Assembly: GCA_028284265.1 (NCBI GenBank)
Contig: JANQRZ010000006.1
Coordinates: forward strand, 391,472 to 455,471
Direction of reading: 5' to 3'
DNA: 64,000 nucleotides
Source of the DNA: Rhodothermales bacterium
GTDB lineage: Bacteria; Bacteroidota; Rhodothermia; Rhodothermales; JANQRZ01
Shown here: in pieces, positions 9,601 to 15,600 of the stretch
Position numbering within the stretch: the stretch's first letter is position 1
Layout of the letters: each line of letters begins with the position of its first letter
Position numbers and translations under genes: made by a program
Notes under the pieces: generated by a model
The model's input: the letters and a program-made list of their open reading frames with translations, nothing else
Database searches by the model: none
Told to the model about the DNA's origin: nothing

Positions 9601-10197
9601 GAAGCCTCGGGTGGTCTCGAAGCGGTCATCATCTCCGGGCCGGTGCAGGCCGGGGATACGTTCAACGCCAGCTTCGTGCAGAACGTGGCGGGTGCCACGC
9701 CGCTGGGGACCTACAGCTACACGCTCCACATCGGCCAGTACCCGAACCTGATTGTGAACTCGGTGCCGTTCACGGTCGAGGTTACCGGCGCGCCGCGGCC
9801 TGGTGGGGCCGACGAGTGGACGGTGAGCGACGTGACGCCGTGGCCGTCGGCAAGCGGGACCGTCGAGGCGTCGGCGATGAGTAGCGCCTCCGAAGTCATC
9901 GATGACCTAGAGGCGAAGTCCGGCGCGCTCCCCTCGACGTTCGCGCTCGATGCGGCCTACCCGAACCCGTTCGCCGCGAGCACGACGGTCGGCTTCACGC
10001 TGCCCGAGGCGGCGAGCGTGCGTGTGGCAGTCTACGATGTGCTGGGCCGTGAGGTGGCAGTGCTGGTGGACGAGCAGCTCGAAGCCGGTCAGCACACGGC
10101 GCGGTTCCACGCCGCCGGTCTGTCGTCGGGTGTGTACCTCGTACGGATGACGGCCGATGGCTTTGCGCAGACCCAGCGCGTGACGCTAGCGCGCTAG
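6697..10197 (+). CDS. T9SS-exported parallel beta-helix protein (two tandem helices)
   Basis: This 1166-residue protein starts with a long signal peptide (core AGVLLLLTVTFALAAQAQ). Two homologous halves follow, each opening with a GTYTV/GFYTVAG...PDFA-type strand and a block like FFQIRSGTYDEQVTINNF or SLRIRTGGYVLNVSLPG, then short asparagine-rich rungs (NTFEGNTI, HNTVRVGSA, RNNLFINDGG) typical of right-handed parallel beta-helices. Each half ends with a SDYNDLY/SDYNNLR and a MGADE motif. The shared Ig-like module runs from about residue 930, then a DEWTVSDVTPW linker and a T9SS type A domain (YPNPF, VLGREVAVLVD, GVYLVRM). Such helices often bind or cleave polysaccharides, but no pectate-lyase catalytic set was recognised, so enzymatic activity is not claimed. 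Confidence 0.87.
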   Translation: MTTFHDSTPLLHPVRSLLATLTRAGVLLLLTVTFALAAQAQLSGTYTVGGASPDYATITDAVNDLNAFGISGPVFFQIRSGTYDEQVTINNFPRFGSPTDAVTFTRISPLFARPVWQFSGASILSNWVVKIDGADYVILQGIEFEAVDPFDGRLVVLEDGADHNVVRNSVLTGITAAPSSRGTVIYGIGDRNEHNTFEGNTITQGYYGIDLESVDSNTRASGNTVVDNVIGAQTEGGVRLRYQLDAIVDGNTINDWIGTSATYTALFADGGGTEVTSNDVDVRTGAKGIQLQSLGVLTQRFIANNLVNLRSGAAADAGIVLTNGRVDLQHNTVRVGSATAGTAALRVNSGSLFDVHLRNNLFINDGGGYALKDPDANIASSDYNDLYTTGSDLADWDGTDYATLAGYKSASGLDAHSVSEAITFVDILGTPDLRLDGSSLDDLDLIGEALGITDDIDGDARDEYNPKMGADEGTPLAPLDDADTASGFYTVAGTAPDFARPEVAFDHLKARGMKGAVSLRIRTGGYVLNVSLPGSVRVGPAATNPAGAPLLVRAANPSNRPLLQFASTDPNRNYVLRLNGFDYVTLENLDLEAGGATLGRIVVLANDVGNLTLDGCTLTGIAGATTDAASLVFGDGKDQHLTFTGNTFTSGFRGLDLFGLGTSDRSVGNEVSGSTFSDQARNGMRLRNQADLTVIDNFVGVGSNSGTDFVGMVAGGPNLALERNRINASGGERGMNIVADGTPADRLRIVNNAVLLTGTTADAGIDLNAGTYLDVYHNTVLVDATGALATPTALRIETGAAEIDIRNNLLVNLGQGPAYVIEDAGAIIRSDYNNLRSPGAYAVWDGVTYASRADLRSAVAPNELHSKAVAVTFVNPAGDLHLAGASVGDDRLAGEPLASVGVDVDDEARSTKAPYMGADEAATPLTVDDYVLAAVNTTPLTVAPGGAIDFTYAVTNTTNTDVAGDFWYEASGGLEAVIISGPVQAGDTFNASFVQNVAGATPLGTYSYTLHIGQYPNLIVNSVPFTVEVTGAPRPGGADEWTVSDVTPWPSASGTVEASAMSSASEVIDDLEAKSGALPSTFALDAAYPNPFAASTTVGFTLPEAASVRVAVYDVLGREVAVLVDEQLEAGQHTARFHAAGLSSGVYLVRMTADGFAQTQRVTLAR

Positions 10198-10220
10198 GGC
10201 GTCGCTGAACGGACAGTTAG

Positions 10221-10262
10221 AGCGGTCGGTCGGGGTTCGCCTCGACCGACCGCTGGTTTTTT
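10221..10262 (+). terminator. Rho-independent terminator, family hairpin 3
   Basis: A perfect 12-bp stem AGCGGTCGGTCG / CGACCGACCGCT (10221-10232 with 10243-10254) with a 10-base loop is followed by GGTTTTTT. It is the third copy of the cluster hairpin. Confidence 0.88.
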
Positions 10263-10337
10263 CGGGTGGATGAGGGAAGGAAAGAGGAAACGGCGATAGG
10301 GGGGTGATTGCCCTCGCTCACTCAACCTCCTCCTCTC

Positions 10338-11639
10338 ATGAAACGCATCCTCCCATGCTTGGGGCCCATTGTCTCGGGCTTGCTTCTCCTCTTCCTCGTT
10401 GCCGCGCCGGTACGCGCTCAGGTGTGCAACACCACGTCGCTCGTGATCAACTCACAGGCCCAACTGGACACCTTTGACTGTGAGGTCTTTACAGGTAGCC
10501 TGTTCATCATCGGCGCGGACGTCACGGACCTTACGCCGCTCTCGGGCCTTACCTCAACGGGTGCGTTCTATCTCAGAAACTCGATGGCGACCTCGCTCGC
10601 CGGGTTGGAAGACCTCGAATCAGCCGGGAATGTCCTCGAGTTTCGGGACAACCCCGCGCTGACATCGCTCACCGCATTGGAGAGCCTCTCCGGCGAGATC
10701 GGAAACACCCTCGCGGTCTTCAATAACGATGCCTTGACATCGCTGGACGGCCTCGAGGGTCTCACCTCGGTTGGCAACTTTCTCCAGGTCCAGTTCAACA
10801 ACGTGTTGAGTGAGTGCTCATGCGGACTGGAAAACCTCATCTCTGGCACCCCACCCACCTTCTCGGGCGTGGGCTTCAACACGATCATTGAGAGTAACGG
10901 GGGTACCTGTACCTCGCCGGAGACTGTGTTGGTCAACCCCTGCACGCCGCAAGGCCCAGTCGATCTCGTCGCCGTCGCCACGAGCAACACCACGGTCAAC
11001 CCCGGCGGCTCGATTTCCTTCCTCTACACCGTCACCAACACGACCGGCGGCGCGGTCTCGGGCGATCTTTTCTTCACCGCCCGGCGCAACGGCGCGACGG
11101 TGGCGCAGGGCGTAGTCCAGTCGGGGACGCTGCCCGCCGGGGCGCGGGTCGGCGCGAGCTTCACGCAGAACGTGCCCGCGAGTGCGCCGCCGGGGAATTA
11201 CAGCTACACCCTCAGCATCGGTCAATTCCCGAACGCGGCGGTGGACTCGGTGCCGTTCACGGTGACGGTGACGGGGCTGCGCGAGCGTGGGCCGGAGGGG
11301 TGGACCGTGAGCGAGGCCATGCCGTGGGTGGACGGTGAGCAGACTCTGCAGCCAGCGTCGTCGGAGGCTGTGCCCGAAGCGTTTGCACTAGAGGCAGCGT
11401 ACCCGAACCCGTTCGCGTTGTCTACGACGGTCGGCTTCGCGCTGCCCGAGGCGGCGGACGTGCGGGTGTCGGTCTACGACGTGCTGGGGCGCGAGGTAGC
11501 CGTGCTGGTGGATGAACAGCTAGAGGCTGGTCGGCACTCGGCGGCGTTCGACGCGCGTGGCCTCGCGTCCGGCGTGTACCTCGTGCGGATGACCTCCGAC
11601 GGATTCGTCGAGGTGCAGCGCGTCACGCTCGTGCGCTAG
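10338..11639 (+). CDS. T9SS-exported receptor-L-domain-like protein, 3 repeats
   Basis: The ATG at 10338 opens a signal peptide (MKRILPCLGPIVSGLLLLFL...AQ); the frame upstream begins only with a TTG at 10308. The 433-residue protein is the shortest family member: a VCNTTSLVINSQAQLDTFDC cap, DVTDLTPLSGL, three L-type repeats and a CSCGLENL cap. It then has the Ig-like module (GGSISFLYTVTNTT to FTVTVTG), a WTVSEAMPW linker and the T9SS type A domain (YPNPF, VLGREVAVLVD, GVYLVRM). A 68-base stretch across the start of its T9SS domain is identical to the same place in the paralogue at 13867, which suggests recent recombination between copies. Confidence 0.87.
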   Translation: MKRILPCLGPIVSGLLLLFLVAAPVRAQVCNTTSLVINSQAQLDTFDCEVFTGSLFIIGADVTDLTPLSGLTSTGAFYLRNSMATSLAGLEDLESAGNVLEFRDNPALTSLTALESLSGEIGNTLAVFNNDALTSLDGLEGLTSVGNFLQVQFNNVLSECSCGLENLISGTPPTFSGVGFNTIIESNGGTCTSPETVLVNPCTPQGPVDLVAVATSNTTVNPGGSISFLYTVTNTTGGAVSGDLFFTARRNGATVAQGVVQSGTLPAGARVGASFTQNVPASAPPGNYSYTLSIGQFPNAAVDSVPFTVTVTGLRERGPEGWTVSEAMPWVDGEQTLQPASSEAVPEAFALEAAYPNPFALSTTVGFALPEAADVRVSVYDVLGREVAVLVDEQLEAGRHSAAFDARGLASGVYLVRMTSDGFVEVQRVTLVR

Positions 11640-11662
11640 GGCGTCGGTGCACGGATCGTCAC

Positions 11663-11699
11663 AGCGGTCGGTCGGGACTCGTCTCGGCTGGCCGCTTTT
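11663..11699 (+). terminator. Terminator-like hairpin, family copy 4
   Basis: AGCGGTCGGTC (11663-11673) pairs over 11 positions, three of them G-U, with GGCTGGCCGCT (11686-11696), followed by TTTG. It sits 23 bases after the three-repeat solenoid gene. Confidence 0.75.
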
Positions 11700-11776
11700 G
11701 CGTTCGCGTACATACGCAGAGTATAATCTGGGTCCTAGCGCTGCTCAGGCTGTTCGGTTCTATCTCCCTCTGTGCC

Positions 11777-13693
11777 ATGCGACGTTTTATCACAATGCTG
11801 CGCCCGCTGTCATTCGTCTTTGGCCTGCTACTGATGTTTGCCAACGGGGTGGCCCACGCGCAGGTCTGTTCTGGAAACTTTATGCTCAGCACACAGGCCG
11901 AGGTCGATGCGTTCAACTGTAGCGAGATATCGGGCCGCCTCACGGTCGGATCGCTCTCTGGGCCGACGGACATTACCGACCTCACGCCGTTGGTGGGCCT
12001 TACGTCGGTGAGCGGTTTCCTTCGCATTTGGGATAACCCCTTGCTGACGTCGCTAGCGGGGCTGGAAGACCTGACGTTCATCGGTGGTCGGTATCTCAGC
12101 CTTCAGGACAACGCCTCGCTAACCTCGCTCTCCGGTCTTTCGGGGTTGACCTCGCTCGGCGAGGACCTCCAAATCGTCGACAACGCCTCGCTGGTTTCGC
12201 TGGCTGGTCTGGAGGGCCTAACCTCGATCAGCGGCCAGCTTCGGATCACAGGCAATGGTTCGCTGGAATCGCTGGAAGGCTTGGTGAATGTGACCTCGGT
12301 GGATGCGGGATTCACTCTCACGGGCAGCAGCGCGCTGTCGTCGCTGGCCGGGTTGGAGAGTCTTGCTTCGGTCTCGTCGGTCTTCAACGTGTTCAGCAAC
12401 GATGCATTGGAATCGTTCACGGGCTTGGAGAGCCTGACCACGGTGGATGGCATTCTATCGATCCTAGACAATGCATCGCTGGAGTCACTGGCTGGTCTGG
12501 AGCAGGTGACAGAAGTCAACGGCACCGTCACCATTCAGGACAACGGCTCGCTGATCTCACTGTCGGGGTTCGACGGCCTAACCTCGGTGCTCGGCCAGCT
12601 CCGTGTCTATGACAATGCGTCGCTGCTGTCGCTGTCGGGGTTGGAGAGTCTAATCTCGGTCGGGGGATACGCCAACATCTCTCGCAACGCCTCGTTGACA
12701 TCGCTGGCCGGACTTGAGAGCCTTGTGGCTGTTGACGACGATCTCTACATCTCCGATAACACCGTTTTGGCGTCGCTGTCGGGGATCGAGAGCCTCGTCG
12801 CGGTTGGCGATGATCTCACGATCTACAACAACGCCGCGTTGAGCGACTGCTCGTGCGGGCTGGCAGACCTAATCTCCGGTGAGCCGCCCGCCTTCACGGG
12901 TGTCTCTGGTTCCATCTCCATCTTCGACAACGCCCTGGGCGGTGACTGCACCGCGCCGGAAATGGTACTTGCAGCGTCGTGCGCTGTGCCGCTGCCTAGC
13001 TTTGCTCTCTTTGCTATCAACACCAGCCCACTTGGTACGCCGGTCCGGGTAGCACAGGGCGAGTCCATCGTCTTCGATTACAGCGTCACCAACACGACGG
13101 ACAGTCCGGTCTCGGGTGACCTCTGGTATACCGCCCAGCGCAATGGCACGACGGTGGCACAGGGAATCGTCCAGTCGGGAACAGTGCCGAGTGACGAGGT
13201 CGTGGCTGGGAGCTACACACAAGACGTGGCAAGTCAGGCGCTGCCGGGGATCTATGTCTACACGCTGAACATCGGCCACTTCCCGGATATTGTTGTGGAC
13301 TCAGTCCCGCTCGTGGTACGTGTCACGGAGTCGGTAGGCAGAGTCACGCAGGCAGGGTGGGCCGTGAGCGGTGCTACACCGTGGTCATCGACCAGCGACG
13401 TAGTCCCATTTTCATCCGAAGCGCTGCCCTCAACGTTCGCCCTCGATGTGGCCTATCCCAACCCGTTTGCCTCGTCTACGACGGTCAGTTTCACGCTGCC
13501 CGAAGCGGCGGACGTGCGGGTGTCGGCTTACGACGTGCTCGGGCGCGAGGTAGCCGTGCTGGTGGACGAGCCGCTGGAGGCGGGTCGGCACATGGTGGCG
13601 TTTGAGGCCGCTGGTCTGTCATCGGGCGTATACCTCGTGCGGATGACGGCGGGTGCCTTCGCCGAGGTGCAGCGCGTGACACTGGCGCACTGA
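11777..13693 (+). CDS. T9SS-exported receptor-L-domain-like solenoid protein, 11 repeats
   Basis: The 638-residue protein begins with a signal peptide (MRRFITMLRPLSFVFGLLLM...AQ). It has the same plan as its neighbours: a VCSGNFMLSTQAEVDAFNC cap, DITDLTPLVGL, about eleven regular repeats of the N-A-S-L-x-S-L-x-G-L-E-S-L type and a CSCGLADL cap. The Ig-like module (ESIVFDYSVTNTTD to LVVRVTE) is somewhat more diverged, and the linker reads WAVSGATPW. The T9SS type A domain has YPNPF, VLGREVAVLVD and GVYLVRM. The ladder of almost identical repeats makes length change by recombination plausible. The partner bound at the surface is unknown. Confidence 0.89.
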   Translation: MRRFITMLRPLSFVFGLLLMFANGVAHAQVCSGNFMLSTQAEVDAFNCSEISGRLTVGSLSGPTDITDLTPLVGLTSVSGFLRIWDNPLLTSLAGLEDLTFIGGRYLSLQDNASLTSLSGLSGLTSLGEDLQIVDNASLVSLAGLEGLTSISGQLRITGNGSLESLEGLVNVTSVDAGFTLTGSSALSSLAGLESLASVSSVFNVFSNDALESFTGLESLTTVDGILSILDNASLESLAGLEQVTEVNGTVTIQDNGSLISLSGFDGLTSVLGQLRVYDNASLLSLSGLESLISVGGYANISRNASLTSLAGLESLVAVDDDLYISDNTVLASLSGIESLVAVGDDLTIYNNAALSDCSCGLADLISGEPPAFTGVSGSISIFDNALGGDCTAPEMVLAASCAVPLPSFALFAINTSPLGTPVRVAQGESIVFDYSVTNTTDSPVSGDLWYTAQRNGTTVAQGIVQSGTVPSDEVVAGSYTQDVASQALPGIYVYTLNIGHFPDIVVDSVPLVVRVTESVGRVTQAGWAVSGATPWSSTSDVVPFSSEALPSTFALDVAYPNPFASSTTVSFTLPEAADVRVSAYDVLGREVAVLVDEPLEAGRHMVAFEAAGLSSGVYLVRMTAGAFAEVQRVTLAH

Positions 13694-13714
13694 GAGCGCG
13701 AGAGGCCGGAAACA

Positions 13715-13750
13715 AGTGGTCGGTTGGGGTTTGCCTCGGCTGGCCGCTGC
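13715..13750 (+). terminator. Degenerate terminator-like hairpin, family copy 5
   Basis: AGTGGTCGGTT (13715-13725) can pair with GGCTGGCCGCT (13737-13747), using several G-U pairs. No T run follows (GCTGTATG), so it may terminate poorly; it is included because it is clearly the same element as the four upstream hairpins. Confidence 0.5.
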
Positions 13751-13775
13751 TGTATGTGACGAGTGCTTAGAGGGA

Positions 13776-13836
13776 TGAGCCAGAAGTGGTACATGGGAAA
13801 TGCCATTTGTCCGGGGGCGTGTATGTACTTTAGGTT
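13776..13836 (+). promoter_or_regulatory. Conserved upstream element, copy 2
   Basis: This block starts 91 bases before the start codon at 13867 and matches the block at 2166-2225: TGAGCCAGAAGTG, GGAAA-GCCATT, TGTCCGGG and a 3' TACTTTAGG. The 3' motif is one mismatch from the TAnnTTTG -7 consensus of Bacteroidota, and a TTTG lies 16 bases upstream of it, so a promoter is the best reading. Confidence 0.55.
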
Positions 13837-13866
13837 CAGTCTTGTATCGCCTAATCCCCCGATGCC

Positions 13867-15594
13867 ATGCGACACCTCTTGTTTCTCGGGTTGTTCTGTT
13901 CTCTGCTGGCTCTGCCAGTGCATGCCCAAGTGTGCGAGGGCGATCTCACGCTCTCATCGCAGGCTCAGGTTGATGCCTTCAACTGTGAGGTCGTGATCGG
14001 CGACTTTGTGATCAGCGGAGCCGACATCACGGACCTGACGCCCCTTACGGTCCTGGACTCGCTCGATGGCAGCTTCAGCGTTGTCGATAATCCGGTCCTG
14101 CCAACGCTGACGGGATTGGAGAACTTGGGCTACATGGAAGGGCGCGACTTCCGCATTGAGGACAACGCTTCGCTGGTCTCTATCGCCGCCCTGGCAGGGT
14201 TGACGACCATCGACCTCAGCATCATCAAGGTCAGGAATCATCCCGTCTTGGCTTCGCTGGCGGGCTTGGAGAACCTGACCAGCGCTGACCGATGTACCTT
14301 CTCAAACAACGATGCGGTCACGTCCTTGACCGGGCTGGAGGGGCTTACCCGCTGCGGTATGTTCCTCATTCAGGACAACGCCTTGCTGGAGTCGATGGCG
14401 GGACTGGAGAACCTCAGCGTCGTCGGCTGGCACTTCCGCATCGAGAACAACGCCTCGCTGACCTCGCTCTCAGGGTTGGAGGGCGTTTTCTCTGTCGGGC
14501 AGGGGCTGTTTTCGCCCGGCAACCTCCGCATCGAGAATAATGCATCGCTGCCATCCCTCTCGGGACTAGATGGCCTCGCCTCGATCGGGCAGAACCTGAT
14601 TATTGTGAACAACGATGCGCTGGAATCGCTCTCGGGCCTAGAGAGCCTCACCTACATCGAGGAAGACCTCCGCATCGTCGGCAACGACGCCCTAGAGTCG
14701 CTTTCAGGGCTGGAGAGTCTCAACAACCTCGTCATCAGTCTCACGCTTGAAGACAACGGGGCGCTGGCTGCGTGCTCGTGCGGACTGGCCGGTATCATCT
14801 CCGGCAACCCACCCGCTTTCGATGTCAACCAGCCCGTCACGATTACGGGCAATGCCTCCAGCGGTACCTGCACCTCGCCGGCCGCTGTGCTCGTCAATCC
14901 TTGCACGCCGGAAGGGCCTTACGACCTCGTCGCCGTCGCCACGACCAGCACCGAGGTGAACCCCGGCGGCTCGATCCCCTTCCTGTACACCGTCACGAAC
15001 ACGACCGGCAGCCCGGTCTCCGGCGACCTCTGGTTCACCACGAATCTGGGCGAGCCGGCAGGGCAGATCGTCTCGGGGACGCTTCCGGCGGGGCGGACTT
15101 TCGGCGGGAGCTTCACGCAGAACATCGCGGGTGATACGGCACCGGGGACGTACAGCTACACCCTCAGCATCGGTCAATTCCCCAATGCCATCCAAGACTC
15201 GGTGCCGTTCGAGATTACCGTCACGGGGCTGGCGCGCGAGGGAGGCGCGGATGCGTGGAAGGTCAGCGACGTGACACCGTGGCCGTCGGTCGAGAAGACT
15301 GATCTCGTATCATCGTCGGAGGCTGTGCCCGAAGCGTTTGCACTAGAGGCAGCGTACCCGAACCCGTTCGCGTTGTCTACAACAGTCGGCTTCGCGCTGC
15401 CCGAGGCGGCAGACGTGCGGGTGACGGTACTTGACGTGCTCGGGCGCGAGGTAGCAGTGCTTGTGGACGAGCCGCTGGAGGCGGGTCGGCACTCGGCGCA
15501 GTTTGAGGCCGCTGGTCTGGCCTCGGGCGTGTACCTCGTGCGGATGACCGCCGACGGATTCACCGAGGTGCAGCGCGTCACGCTCATGCGATAG
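13867..15594 (+). CDS. T9SS-exported receptor-L-domain-like solenoid protein, 9 repeats
   Basis: A short signal peptide (MRHLLFLGLFCSLLALPVHAQ) precedes a VCEGDLTLSSQAQVDAFNC cap, DITDLTPLTVL and about nine L-type repeats, two of which repeat NDALESLSGLESL exactly. After the CSCGLAGI cap come the Ig-like module (GGSIPFLYTVTNTT to FEITVTG), a WKVSDVTPW linker and a T9SS type A domain (YPNPF, VLGREVAVLVD, GVYLVRM). The 575-residue protein shares its upstream element with the gene at 2259 and a 68-base identical stretch with the gene at 10338. No family hairpin follows: the gene ends six bases before the convergent gene at 15601. Confidence 0.89.
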   Translation: MRHLLFLGLFCSLLALPVHAQVCEGDLTLSSQAQVDAFNCEVVIGDFVISGADITDLTPLTVLDSLDGSFSVVDNPVLPTLTGLENLGYMEGRDFRIEDNASLVSIAALAGLTTIDLSIIKVRNHPVLASLAGLENLTSADRCTFSNNDAVTSLTGLEGLTRCGMFLIQDNALLESMAGLENLSVVGWHFRIENNASLTSLSGLEGVFSVGQGLFSPGNLRIENNASLPSLSGLDGLASIGQNLIIVNNDALESLSGLESLTYIEEDLRIVGNDALESLSGLESLNNLVISLTLEDNGALAACSCGLAGIISGNPPAFDVNQPVTITGNASSGTCTSPAAVLVNPCTPEGPYDLVAVATTSTEVNPGGSIPFLYTVTNTTGSPVSGDLWFTTNLGEPAGQIVSGTLPAGRTFGGSFTQNIAGDTAPGTYSYTLSIGQFPNAIQDSVPFEITVTGLAREGGADAWKVSDVTPWPSVEKTDLVSSSEAVPEAFALEAAYPNPFALSTTVGFALPEAADVRVTVLDVLGREVAVLVDEPLEAGRHSAQFEAAGLASGVYLVRMTADGFTEVQRVTLMR

Positions 15595-15600
15595 CCCCCA

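Noticed and set aside
7231-9729. Two long minus-strand frames opposite the beta-helix gene
   Set aside because: Low-complexity valine/arginine/glutamate translation, no start context, fully inside a convincing plus-strand gene.
2500-15000. Regular repeats that could be mistaken for a CRISPR array or minisatellite
   Set aside because: The repeats are in frame, diverged at DNA level and encode a structured protein repeat; no constant repeat with unique spacers.
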